Shown here piece by piece: positions 1-9,364 of a DNA stretch of 64,000 nucleotides. The translations under genes were made by a program, and so were the position numbers. Under the pieces are notes generated by a model that ran no database searches, was not told the DNA's origin, and saw nothing but the letters and a program-made list of their open reading frames with translations. Each line of letters starts with the position of its first letter. Position 1 is the stretch's first letter. This stretch comes from Stentor coeruleus. Its lineage: Eukaryota > Ciliophora > Heterotrichea > Heterotrichida > Stentoridae. The stretch lies in contig MPUH01000138.1 in NCBI GenBank assembly GCA_001970955.1, positions 32,932 to 96,931 on the forward strand, given 5' to 3'.

Positions 1-1
1 T

Positions 2-274
2 TCAGCTATTGATTTCGATACATTCTTAGATGCAATAACAGATAAACTTGGTGATAAAGAGTCACGTGGTGGAATCGAGAAGATTTTTGACTTGTTTGAT
101 GATGATAAAACAGGTTCAATAAACTTAAACAACCTCAGAAGAGTTGCTAAAGAACTTGGTGAAACTATGACAGTAGATGAACTTAATGAAATGTTGGAAA
201 GAGCAGCATCAAATGGCCATGAAATAACAAGAGAAGACTTTTATACCATCTTGACCAAGAGAGCTTTCCCTTAG
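2..274 (+). CDS. Centrin-like EF-hand protein, 3' part only
   Basis: The frame is open from the window edge, so the N-terminus lies outside. It reads from the end of one EF-hand (AIDFDTFLDAI) through EF3 (DDDKTGSINLNN) into a broken EF4, ending TKRAFP, almost the centrin ending TKKAFP seen at 1564-2094. The EF4 loop aligns as AASNGHEITRED against [12 protein letters not shown]: the first Asp is Ala and one residue is missing, so calcium binding at this site is unlikely. Centrins act in basal bodies and in calcium-dependent contractile fibres of ciliates. This looks like a diverged paralogue with only the C-lobe visible. Stop is TAG. Confidence 0.85.
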   Translation, partial: SAIDFDTFLDAITDKLGDKESRGGIEKIFDLFDDDKTGSINLNNLRRVAKELGETMTVDELNEMLERAASNGHEITREDFYTILTKRAFP

Positions 275-676
275 TTAATTAGAAATTATCGTTTAAATAT
301 CTTGTCAAGTGAATAAAAAGCTTTTATAAAGAATTCTTTAGGGTATAATAAAATGGATTATGTGTTTTTTTAGTTGATTTATAGATGAATGTGTATAAGG
401 AAATAGTTTGAAAAAGCTATCCACTTATTATAATAATACCTTTAAATTGTTATGTATCCTATCATTTAAACCTATATATAAAATAATAACCATATCATAA
501 AATCAATCTACAGAATTCTAACTTATCTAGCCTCATTCAAATCATTTTATTCCCTAACCTCCTTTTACCATCAACCACAATTCTTCAATTATCCCAACAT
601 ATTCAATTCTACTTTCATACATAAAATTCATCCAACATAAAAAACCCCTAATTAACAGAAATCCTAATATAAAAAA
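275..676. other. Intergenic, 3' flank then 5' flank
   Basis: No gene seen. The first part is G-bearing AT-rich DNA behind the centrin-like gene. From about 540 the plus strand becomes C-rich and nearly G-free up to the Rab start, the skew typical of 5' flanks throughout this window. Confidence 0.6.
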
Positions 677-1315
677 ATGCAAAAAACTCGTGATGAAGAT
701 TACGACTATTTATACAAAATAGTCCTAGTCGGTGAAGCTGCAGTAGGCAAAACTCATCTTCTTTCCAGATACATAAAAGGAACCTTACCTAAAAACCCCA
801 CATCAACAATTGGTGTTGAATTTGCCACAAGAACCGTACCTTTAGAAACAGGAGGTACAGTAAAAGCACAAATATGGGATACAGCTGGTCAAGAAAGATA
901 TAGAGCTATAACAAGTGCTCATTATCGTAGAGCTGTTGGAGCTTTATTAGTCTATGATGTGACTAATGAAAAAACATTTAGTGCTGTCAAAAGATGGATG
1001 GAAGAATTAAAAGAACATGCAGAACCAGATATAGTTATAATGCTTGTAGGGAATAAAATAGATCTTTGTGATAGGAATCCAGAAGCTAGGAAAATTTTAA
1101 AAGAACAAGGGGTGAAATTTGCTAATCAATATGGCCTTTTATTTGAAGAAACTTCAGCTATAACTGTGGTTAAAGTTAAAGAAGCTTTTGAAAGACTTTT
1201 ACAAGAAATTTATAATGTAAAAGCGCAAAGTGGAGTAGGACTTGGCAAAGAATCAGCAGTGAATCGTTTAGCTGCACATCTTAATGCTACTCAAGAAAGA
1301 AAGGCTTGTTGTTAG
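677..1315 (+). CDS. Rab11-family small GTPase
   Basis: A 212-residue Rab GTPase, which would cycle on recycling-endosome or contractile-vacuole membranes and control vesicle delivery. Motifs: P-loop GEAAVGKT (19-26), switch I TIGVEFATR, WDTAGQE (67-73), GNKID (125-129) and ETSA (158-161). The stretch WDTAGQERYRAITSAHYRRA and the phrase GALLVYDV match the Rab11 subgroup. It ends in Cys-Cys, the double geranylgeranylation site. Catalytic Gln72 is present, so it should hydrolyse GTP. The length is normal. The P-loop has Ala-Ala where many Rabs have Ser-Gly. The assignment to Rab11 is by remembered family pattern, not a tree. Confidence 0.93.
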   Translation: MQKTRDEDYDYLYKIVLVGEAAVGKTHLLSRYIKGTLPKNPTSTIGVEFATRTVPLETGGTVKAQIWDTAGQERYRAITSAHYRRAVGALLVYDVTNEKTFSAVKRWMEELKEHAEPDIVIMLVGNKIDLCDRNPEARKILKEQGVKFANQYGLLFEETSAITVVKVKEAFERLLQEIYNVKAQSGVGLGKESAVNRLAAHLNATQERKACC

Positions 1316-1563
1316 TTTTGTTGGGTTAGTTAATGAGAGGATATTAAGAGGATTTCTTTAAGTTTTATATGGAAGATAAGTTTTTCTAAGTTTTTTAAAA
1401 ACTTTTTATTATGAATACAATTTTAAAATAACAAGTATTTTTTATTACATATATTCCAACAACATCTTACATTAATCAAACAATCCTACAAAATACCTCA
1501 AAATATTCCAATAAATTGCAAATCAAAAAATATAAAAACCTAGAATTTTTAAAGAAGAATTAC

Positions 1564-2094
1564 TTAAGGGAAAGCTTTCTTGGTCATGATATTATAGAAA
1601 TCTTCCGTGCTAACTTGCCCATCACCATCTGAGTCAGCTCTTTCAATCATTTCCATGAGTTCTTCATCAGTCATGGTTTCTCCAAGTTCCTTAGCGACTC
1701 TTCTCAAGTTCTTAATGGTGATATATCCAGTCTTATCATCATCAAACAATCTGAAGACTTTGTTAATATCTTCTTTTGTATCTTTATCGCTCATTCTTGC
1801 AGTCATCATATCCAAGAATTCATCAAAGTCAATAGCTCCTGAGCCATCCTTATCCAAATCACTAATCATTTGGTAAATAGTTTGGTTTTTAGCTTCAAAT
1901 CCCAAACTTTGCATAGCTGACTTCAATTCAGCTGGGTCAATGGTTCCTGATCCGTCTGAGTCAAAGAGGTCAAAAGCTTCCTTGATTTCTTCGATTTCAT
2001 CTTCAGTAAGCCCTGGTCTTTCGTATTGTTTAGGGTTGAATACCTTTGGTTGACTAACTGGGGCTGGTTTAGCTGGTTGTCCTCTTCCTGCCAT
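1564..2094 (-). CDS. Centrin
   Basis: A 176-residue calcium-binding protein with four EF-hands: [36 protein letters not shown] and [12 protein letters not shown]. Loops 1, 2 and 4 have good ligands; loop 3 ends in Asn rather than Glu, as expected of a weaker site. The N-terminus is a short basic, Pro-rich arm before [17 protein letters not shown], a classical centrin sequence, and the C-terminus is TKKAFP. Centrins build basal bodies and, in ciliates, calcium-contractile cortical fibres. It converges on the Rab gene with 248 bp between the stops. A second, degenerate centrin lies about 1.3 kb away at the window start, so the two may be old local duplicates. Confidence 0.96.
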   Translation of the reverse strand: MAGRGQPAKPAPVSQPKVFNPKQYERPGLTEDEIEEIKEAFDLFDSDGSGTIDPAELKSAMQSLGFEAKNQTIYQMISDLDKDGSGAIDFDEFLDMMTARMSDKDTKEDINKVFRLFDDDKTGYITIKNLRRVAKELGETMTDEELMEMIERADSDGDGQVSTEDFYNIMTKKAFP

Positions 2095-3407
2095 TTATAC
2101 GAGTGGATAAAAATGAGTTGAAAATTTAAATTTTAAAGCCTTGAAAATACAAAATCATAGAATACTGGGGAAATTAAGATTTTTGTGTTTTGGTGATGAG
2201 GAAGAAGAATGGGGAGTTGATTGGAATGATGGGTTTTGGGTTTTGTGATGGATGATGTTATTTGGTAAGATTGATAGGAAAATTTAAGAGGTTTGGGGTT
2301 GGGGAAGGCTTTTGAAGTTTGTTGATGAGGAGATTTTAGGATTTAGAATGGGTGCTAGGGTGTTAATGGATTTTATGTTTGGATAAGGGTTTTGATAAAA
2401 AATTGAGGATTTTGGATGTTGAGTTAGGAGGAGTGAAGAGGGTGGGTATTGGATTTTGGAATTTTTTGTGAGGGTTAAGAGTTTAGATAAGAATTTAAAT
2501 AAAAGTGAGACTAAAATTTTATAAGAAAATTTTAAAGCGATTTTGGCTGTGTGTGAGAGGTGAAATTATTGTAGGCTTTTTGTATAATGTTTAAAAGATT
2601 TTGTTGTGATGATTGAAGTATGGGTTTAGGAGGTTTTTAGAACTTTTTTATATAATATTTGGCAAATATTAAGTAAAGTTAAGATTAAAGTGAAGTTAGA
2701 ATAGTTTTTTTGTTATCAAAAGATACTTTTATATAAAAGTTTGATTGTTTTGTTAATGCTTATATATTATCCATATACGCATGCTATTTATATGAAAAAC
2801 TTATCAACTACATGAATTCAATCGTAAATTAAACCTCTCTATATGTTTTCTAATAATAACATTTATTGATATCCATAGTTTATTATTTCAAATAAATCGT
2901 AATATATAATCTTATCATTTTTTCAACAAATATCCTTATCTCATCATTCTACATATAATAAAAAACAAATTCCTCATTTTCTCGATTTTCTTCATAACTT
3001 TTATATTTCAACCCTAATCTTTTCACCCAACTTATAAAATACACTTCATCATCACCTATTAAATAAATTTCTCAGATTATAAAATTTTAACATATTTCTG
3101 GCATAATTTCATATCAAAAATTACAAAAATAAACCAGCATCTGATACTTTTTCCACTATAAATCATCTCATTTATAACAATATTTTCTACCTTTAGTAAA
3201 ACATTAAATCTTCTTATCTCAAAAAATTTGAAAAGTACTAAAGCTTTCCCTAATTTATTCTATTAGCAAAATTATACTAAAAGCTATGTTTTTTTACCCT
3301 ATCTTATGCTAATAAATGTACTATAAAAAACATCTAAAATTTTCTATCTAAAAATTATTCCATCTTAAACGTCACTAAAAGGGTTGATTATTGTAATATA
3401 CATTAAA
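2095..3407. other. Long gene-free stretch
   Basis: Some 1.3 kb with no coding frame that can be supported. The plus strand is G-rich and almost free of C from about 2160 to 2680 (5' flank of the centrin), then switches to C-rich up to 3400 (3' flank of the next minus gene). The switch near 2700-2800 probably marks the boundary between two transcription units. No tRNA-like or repeat structure was recognised. Confidence 0.5.
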
Positions 3408-3860
3408 TTAGATGTATCTGTAATCATTTTCTGCCACTTTTCTGTTTATGTTCTCAATGTTTTTGAAAAGAACTATTACAAAAATACAAAATAACATAAT
3501 TAGCCCGATAACAAAAATCCAATTTGTTACCTGAGGTTTGCGTCCGCAAAATTCTTCGAGACATGATTCTTTGCATCCTGAAGCCCTAGCATCGCAGAAT
3601 GCTTCACAATTTGTATCGCATGAGCTTTCTACCTCGATGCATGTATCGTTGCACTGATAAACACTATCTATTTCATCGCAAGTTAATGCGCAGGAATAGG
3701 CTATCTTCATATCCAAATTTGGACAGCATTCCATAATACATTCGGTTGTAGGAGAAGATTCACAGCTATTCAGGCATCCTTTATGGCATATGAAAGCTGA
3801 AACCTTCAAAGCAAGCAAAAGCCAGACCATTTTATATCTTTTCTTGGACATAGTTATCAT
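3408..3860 (-). CDS. Small Cys-rich type I membrane protein
   Basis: A 150-residue protein not assigned to a family. It starts with a signal peptide (MVWLLLALKVSAFI after a basic stretch), followed by an ectodomain of roughly 85 residues with 16 cysteines, mostly as C-x3-C pairs (CHKGC, CIMEC, CALTC, CNDTC, CDTNC). A single membrane span (about 112-132, WIFVIGLIMLFCIFVIVLF) precedes a short charged tail ending YRYI. The predicted topology is a disulfide-rich outside and a small cytoplasmic tail. Met1 is taken as start; Met4 is also possible. It resembles small cell-surface proteins but no known fold was recognised. Confidence 0.75.
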   Translation of the reverse strand: MITMSKKRYKMVWLLLALKVSAFICHKGCLNSCESSPTTECIMECCPNLDMKIAYSCALTCDEIDSVYQCNDTCIEVESSCDTNCEAFCDARASGCKESCLEEFCGRKPQVTNWIFVIGLIMLFCIFVIVLFKNIENINRKVAENDYRYI

Positions 3861-4122
3861 TCATTCAACTAGATGAATGATTTGATAAATTTCTTATTGA
3901 TAGGTTTTTATATGCAATTTAAGGATTTATGTTTTTTGTTTTAGATATGGTGACTCTGATGTTGAATGAAGATGTAGAAAGTTTGTAGATAAGATTTGAT
4001 AATATGGAAATGGGTTAAGAATTTTGAGGTTAATGGAAATTTGATAAAATTATGAATTTTTCTTAAATTCGATAAAGATTTTACCTTTATTGTTAATTTA
4101 ATTTAAGTGTATTGATATAAAT

Positions 4123-6813
4123 ATGGGAAGTACATGCTCAGGGTGTATATCTTCAGAACAGCCATTAAACATCCAGAATAATCCAGAGAGTTCTACAAGT
4201 GCAGTTATTAAAGAAGAAAAAGAAGAGATAGAGCCAACAATAAGCATAGAAAGTCTAAGTAAAGCATATTTAATTCCCCCAAAACAACAAAGAAAATCAT
4301 TAGTAAAAAATAAAAGGCTTGACCATATAACAGAAATCCATAACGGAAAAATAATCAGCCAGCAAAAATCCCCAAAAGAGCAGCAACTTTTGAATAATGC
4401 CATAAATTCCCTATTAATTCTAAGGAATATTGATGAACCTTGTAAGCAAAAACTAATAGATTCAATGAAACTATACCATCTCGAAAGCAAAGAAATTGTA
4501 TTTGAACAAGGCCGACCAAGTGAGTGTTTTTTTATAGTATCCAGCGGAAGATTAGAAGTCTTAAAAGATGAAAATCGAATATCCATACTTAAACAAGGAG
4601 ATTGTTTTGGTGAACAAGCTTTATTTGATGATAGCCCTAGAAGAAATACAGTTAGGACAGTAGAAAAGTCTTTTCTTTGGGTTATAGACCGAAACAATTA
4701 TAGGTCAGTTTTAGAATACCAAAGTGCGCTTGAATTCAAAGAAACTAATGATTTTATAACAAGTGTTCCAATTTTTAAATCCTTAACCGATGAGCAGCTT
4801 CAAGTTTTAATCTCAGTACTAACACTACAAGATTATGAAAAAGACCAAATAATATTCAATGAAGGTGAACCTGGAGATACTTTACATATAGTAAAAGAAG
4901 GTGAAGTTAATGTTATTATAAATAACAACATATTAAGAACCATGGGCAAAGGATCATTTTATGGTGACCAAGCTTTAATAAGTAGATGTGCAAGGACAGC
5001 AACTATTAAAGCTAATACATCAGTTACAGTTTTAGTAATAAAAAGAGACTCATTAGTAGAAGTTTTTGGTTCAGGTATCGAAGATGTAATATTTAAAAAC
5101 ATTATCAAAACCAGTTTAGAGAAAACAACAATGCTCAAAGATACATCAAATATACAAAAAATCCAAGATTTCATAAAAATCATTCATTATTCCCCTGGGG
5201 ATTATATCATAAAAAAAGGGACTAGAAAAGGTCAGAAACTCTACATCGTCGTTAAAGGGCGTCTAAAATGTGGCAATAATTATATCGAAGCTTATGAGAT
5301 TATAGGTGAAAGTGAAATGAAAAGAAACTCCAAAGATAAATTTCTAGAAAACATAATAGCCGATACACAAAGTGTTGTAGCTGAAATCTCAAAGAAAAGA
5401 CTTGAGAGTTTTATGGATATCAAAATCAAAAAGCTCAATATTGTACAAGAAATACTATCAATATTACAAAAAGTGTCTATTTTCCGTTATCTACCTATAG
5501 AGCGATTGAAACTTTTAGTTAAATTTTTTTCAGAACAGGCTTATGAAATTGGTGAGTCTATAATTTCCCAAGGTGAAGTTGGTGATAAACTGTATATTTT
5601 AAAAAATGGGACTGTAAATATTATAAAAAACAATGATATTATCCGAACACTAACAACTGGAAGTTTTTTTGGAGAAAGGGCTTTGATATATAATGAACCT
5701 CGTAGTGCTAGTGTTATTGCAAGTTCTCAGGTTATATGCTTAATTTTAGAGAAATCAAGTTTCAAGAAAATTGTTGATGATAAAATGAATAATGCGCTTA
5801 TAAAAAGAGTTGAGCTACAAAATGATACTATAGGGCTTAACGATTTAATACCTATAAAAATTTTAGGCAAAGGGACATATGGTAGAGTTTATCTTTGTGC
5901 CGATAAAGAAAAAAAGTCATTATATGCATTAAAATCAGTTACAAGGCAAAAAATAGCAGCTTATGAACTGTATGAAAATCTTAATACTGAAAGGAGTATT
6001 CTTATGAAAATCGATCATTTAATGATAGTCAAGTTAGTTAAAACTTTTAAAGACAATTTGAGGGTTTATTTCCTAATGGAGTTCGTTAGAGGAATTGACC
6101 TTTTCGATTTACAAAGCAAGTTATCAATAATCCCTTTAGAAAATACTCGTTTTTATGTATCGTGTATAGTAATTATACTAGATTTTTTACATAAAAACGA
6201 TATAATATACAGAGATTTAAAGCCTGAAAACATGTTTGTAGATGAAGAAGGGTATCTTAAACTTATAGATTTCGGTTCAGCTAAAGTGGTCAAAGGCAAA
6301 ACTTACTCAAACCTTGGGACTCCTCATTATATGGCCCCAGAAATCATGACAGGAACAGGATATACTTGTTCTATTGATTGGTGGAGTCTTGGGATTATCT
6401 TATATGAAATGCTTGAAGGTTTCGTACCTTTTGGACCTAATGAAGAAGACCCTATAATCATATACGAAAAAGTTGTTGGGCATAATCTCATTTTCTACAA
6501 TATTTCAGATAATGAAACAAAATCTTTAATTCAACAATTTCTAAGTATAAAACCAGGAGTTCGGAATTTAGGGAGTATAGAAAAACTAAAATCTCATGAT
6601 TTTTTCAATAAAATCAATTGGGAAAGTGTTTTATGTAGACAAACTAAGCCTAAATTCATCCCTAAAATCAATGACTTATCACAAGAAGTATCAAGATCTT
6701 TTATAGCAAGGAAGAATCTGATGGAAATGATAGGTCGTGAAGAAGCACAAGAAATTCTTTATAGACAAAACTCTAAAGCAGCAAAAACTTTTAATTGGGA
6801 TTCTAACTTTTAA
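4123..6813 (+). CDS. cGMP-dependent protein kinase, four CNB domains
   Basis: An 896-residue alveolate-type PKG. The start MGSTCSGC fits N-myristoylation at Gly2 plus palmitoylation at Cys5 or Cys8, suggesting membrane attachment. Four cyclic-nucleotide-binding units follow: A (about 95-205, FGEQALFDDSPRRNTVR), B (212-325, YGDQALISRCARTATI), C (335-435, no usable phosphate cassette, degenerate) and D (450-560, FGERALIYNEPRSASVI). The AGC kinase domain spans about 575-828: GKGTYGRV, Lys604, YRDLKPEN with Asp697, DFG at 716-718, APE at 738-740. The tail ends in FNWDSNF, a PKG-like hydrophobic end. This matches apicomplexan and ciliate PKG, in which the third CNB is also dead. The guanylyl cyclase at 56.7-63.0 kb could supply its ligand. 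Confidence 0.94.
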   Translation: MGSTCSGCISSEQPLNIQNNPESSTSAVIKEEKEEIEPTISIESLSKAYLIPPKQQRKSLVKNKRLDHITEIHNGKIISQQKSPKEQQLLNNAINSLLILRNIDEPCKQKLIDSMKLYHLESKEIVFEQGRPSECFFIVSSGRLEVLKDENRISILKQGDCFGEQALFDDSPRRNTVRTVEKSFLWVIDRNNYRSVLEYQSALEFKETNDFITSVPIFKSLTDEQLQVLISVLTLQDYEKDQIIFNEGEPGDTLHIVKEGEVNVIINNNILRTMGKGSFYGDQALISRCARTATIKANTSVTVLVIKRDSLVEVFGSGIEDVIFKNIIKTSLEKTTMLKDTSNIQKIQDFIKIIHYSPGDYIIKKGTRKGQKLYIVVKGRLKCGNNYIEAYEIIGESEMKRNSKDKFLENIIADTQSVVAEISKKRLESFMDIKIKKLNIVQEILSILQKVSIFRYLPIERLKLLVKFFSEQAYEIGESIISQGEVGDKLYILKNGTVNIIKNNDIIRTLTTGSFFGERALIYNEPRSASVIASSQVICLILEKSSFKKIVDDKMNNALIKRVELQNDTIGLNDLIPIKILGKGTYGRVYLCADKEKKSLYALKSVTRQKIAAYELYENLNTERSILMKIDHLMIVKLVKTFKDNLRVYFLMEFVRGIDLFDLQSKLSIIPLENTRFYVSCIVIILDFLHKNDIIYRDLKPENMFVDEEGYLKLIDFGSAKVVKGKTYSNLGTPHYMAPEIMTGTGYTCSIDWWSLGIILYEMLEGFVPFGPNEEDPIIIYEKVVGHNLIFYNISDNETKSLIQQFLSIKPGVRNLGSIEKLKSHDFFNKINWESVLCRQTKPKFIPKINDLSQEVSRSFIARKNLMEMIGREEAQEILYRQNSKAAKTFNWDSNF

Positions 6814-6831
6814 TAATATAATACAATAAAT

Positions 6832-8229
6832 ATGAGCTTTTGGGACCTTTGGGACAATTTCGCAAAAGTTAAAGAAAATGCTGAAGATACGAAAAATCTA
6901 ATGTATTACCTTATAGAGTTCCTAACACATAAAACTGAGATTGAAAAAGAATATGCGAATGGGTTATTAAGACTTACAAGAGCCTCACTTTTTGTTAGAG
7001 GGAAAAACACTATGGCTCCTTGCTTAACTAGGCTTCAAACTATGTGTAATCAGCAATCTATGAGCCTTCAAGAGCTTATAAGTTTTCAACAAACAGATTT
7101 GATTCCTGCACTTAAAGATCTTATGGCGAATCAAGATGAGGTTATACGTAATAAAGCTAAAAATGCAAGAGATTTAGATTATGAACTACAAAAAAATATA
7201 TCTTATTGTGAAAAAGCTAAAGAATACTATTTTAGCTATTGTAGTAGTGATAGCCCATCAAAAAGAGAAGAATCTGCAGGGAAAAAGTACTTAAAAACTG
7301 TTGAAGAAGGAAATAAATTCTTGGTTTATTATGAAGAAAACATGATGCCTATACTTATGTTATATCAAAGACAGGAGGAAGATAAAATTATGACTATAAA
7401 AGATGTACTGAGAAAACTTATTATATTTGAATTGTCATATATAAGAAGCATACAATATGAAAGAGACCTTCTTCCTATGGCTATTGAATCTTTAAACCCA
7501 GAAATTGAGATAAAAAAATTCATTGATGATAATATATCTGGGAAAACAATATCAAAATTTTCTTTTGAAGTCCACCCAAAACGTTTAAACACTGATTTAC
7601 TGACGAATTCTTCAGAAAATGAAAAAAAGTATGTTGATATATTGACGATTATTATAGATAAATGTTGGAAAGGTGTACTTATTGATGATGAAGATAATCG
7701 TAATTTTATTGATGTTGTTATTGTTGCTGAAGGGAGAAAGTTGTGGTTACAAAAACTTATAGAAAAAAAATTTGAAGGGAAAGTTAATATACCATGTTGT
7801 ACTTTTGGGATTATATGTGGATTAACATCTTCTATATTAGATATTATACAAGATTTTCAAGATTTAGGGTTTATTAGTAGTATTGTGTCACTTTCACAAT
7901 GTTTTTATGAAGAAACTTTAGGTCAAAGAACTTATATGTATCATATATTATTGACTCATCCTATATGGGAGAATTTAAAACTTTGGGGGAATTTGATTAT
8001 TATTAGTGTTAATATTGAGATGGAAAGTGATGCGATGATTTGTGATGAGGACTCAATGTCACTGAATCAAGCTTTAAAACTTAGACCAGTGCTTTTGAGT
8101 AAGATTAATAGTTTTGTTCAGAACATGAAAAATTTTCTGTTGGATAATCAGAGTATTTTGAGTGTTTTAAAGGTTATTGAAGAGTTCTATAATATAAAAT
8201 TGGACTGTATGCAAGCTATTAATAATTAA
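6832..8229 (+). CDS. F-BAR (FCH) domain protein
   Basis: A 465-residue protein beginning MSFWDLWDNFAKVKE, with HKTEIEKEYANGLLRLTR, a clear FCH motif at 1-60, then a helical F-BAR body to about 230. F-BAR dimers bend or sense membranes in endocytosis and furrow formation. The C-terminal half (about 265-455) has the pattern EGRKLWLQ, LGFISSIVSLSQCFYE, YMYHILLTHPIW, recalling the SBF2/KIAA0513-type helical domain; that is from memory and only moderately sure. No SH3 domain is present. It starts 18 bp after the PKG stop on the same strand, an exceptionally short spacer. Confidence 0.85.
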   Translation: MSFWDLWDNFAKVKENAEDTKNLMYYLIEFLTHKTEIEKEYANGLLRLTRASLFVRGKNTMAPCLTRLQTMCNQQSMSLQELISFQQTDLIPALKDLMANQDEVIRNKAKNARDLDYELQKNISYCEKAKEYYFSYCSSDSPSKREESAGKKYLKTVEEGNKFLVYYEENMMPILMLYQRQEEDKIMTIKDVLRKLIIFELSYIRSIQYERDLLPMAIESLNPEIEIKKFIDDNISGKTISKFSFEVHPKRLNTDLLTNSSENEKKYVDILTIIIDKCWKGVLIDDEDNRNFIDVVIVAEGRKLWLQKLIEKKFEGKVNIPCCTFGIICGLTSSILDIIQDFQDLGFISSIVSLSQCFYEETLGQRTYMYHILLTHPIWENLKLWGNLIIISVNIEMESDAMICDEDSMSLNQALKLRPVLLSKINSFVQNMKNFLLDNQSILSVLKVIEEFYNIKLDCMQAINN

Positions 8230-8392
8230 CGTTAATATTTGTGTTAAAAGATGATATGATATTATCATGGATTTATACAATTTTGATATTTCTATCTTTT
8301 GATGGTATAAATTATTAACACAAAAATAATCAAGTTATTTCCTTTGAGAATTTATAAATTAATCTAATAAGTAGTTTTAATAATACTAATAA

Positions 8393-9328
8393 CTATTCCC
8401 TTTTAGAAGCATTACCTAATCTATATGCACAATCAGGATCTTCTACTATAGATTTAAGATCAGCAATATAACTTCTTATTGATCCAAGTTTTTGTACAGA
8501 GATCTTAGCTCTATCATTATAATTTTCTTGACTATCAGTCTTCCGGCTTTTTTCTACATAATACCCATGGCGGATTTTTTTTACTTCAGTCAAACATCTA
8601 TCAAAAAGATTCTCAATTGCTGTTAACATACACCCTAATTCAAGATCTTTTTCTGTTGCTGTACTACTCGCTGATTCAAAATCCTTTTGAAGTTCGTTTC
8701 TTTCTACATCAACTTCTTCTATTTGTTTTTGCAATACAGATATTGCAATATTTAATTCCATCATTTCATCTTTGTTTTCTTTTTCATATTGATCCCTATC
8801 TCTTTTAACATTTTGCAACTCTTCTTCCAATTGATGTCGTCTTTTCATTAGTTTTTCATATGATTCTTTTAAAGTATTATACCTTCCTAAAATTTCGCTT
8901 ATATCGGTAAAATCATCTGGGTTTTTTTCTTTTGTCCTTTCTAAAAAGTCTTCATATTTCCTCATACGCATAACTTCTTTTTCTAAAGCTGTGTTCCTTT
9001 CTTTTAATCCTTTGATTTCTATATTTAACTGCTCTATACGTTCTTCTTTTATTCTTTTAAGCCTTACTTCTTCTTCAAGTTTTTTGTTAGCTTTTGTCTT
9101 TTTAAGTTCGTTTTCTTGAAGGACTTGGTTGAATTTTATAAGGTCTTGTTGCAATTCTAAGTCCTTTGCTCGTAATCTACTTTCGGTTGCTTTGAAATCA
9201 TTTTCCAGTTCCCTTTCTTCCTCTTTGGCACTGTTGAATTCTTCTTTTACTTCGTACATCATCCTACGTTTCTCTAAAAGCTTTGTTGTTGTTGATGTTG
9301 AATCAACTGGCCAAGCTTTATCTTCCAT
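8393..9328 (-). CDS. CFAP73/CCDC42-like axonemal coiled coil
   Basis: A 311-residue, almost entirely helical coiled-coil protein. The early LLEKRRMMYEVKEEF, the middle LIKFNQVLQENELKK, and YEDFLERTKEKNPDDFTDI followed by ILGRYNTLKESYEKL match the DUF4200 family of CCDC42 and CFAP73, which help build the MIA complex near the I1 inner dynein arm or related sperm/cilium structures. The family match is from the spaced pattern and is fairly strong; which paralogue it is cannot be said. It lies 36 bp downstream of the NEK gene on the same strand. Confidence 0.75.
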   Translation of the reverse strand: MEDKAWPVDSTSTTTKLLEKRRMMYEVKEEFNSAKEEERELENDFKATESRLRAKDLELQQDLIKFNQVLQENELKKTKANKKLEEEVRLKRIKEERIEQLNIEIKGLKERNTALEKEVMRMRKYEDFLERTKEKNPDDFTDISEILGRYNTLKESYEKLMKRRHQLEEELQNVKRDRDQYEKENKDEMMELNIAISVLQKQIEEVDVERNELQKDFESASSTATEKDLELGCMLTAIENLFDRCLTEVKKIRHGYYVEKSRKTDSQENYNDRAKISVQKLGSIRSYIADLKSIVEDPDCAYRLGNASKRE

Positions 9329-9364
9329 TATGTAAATATATATATATGAAACATGAAAATTGCG

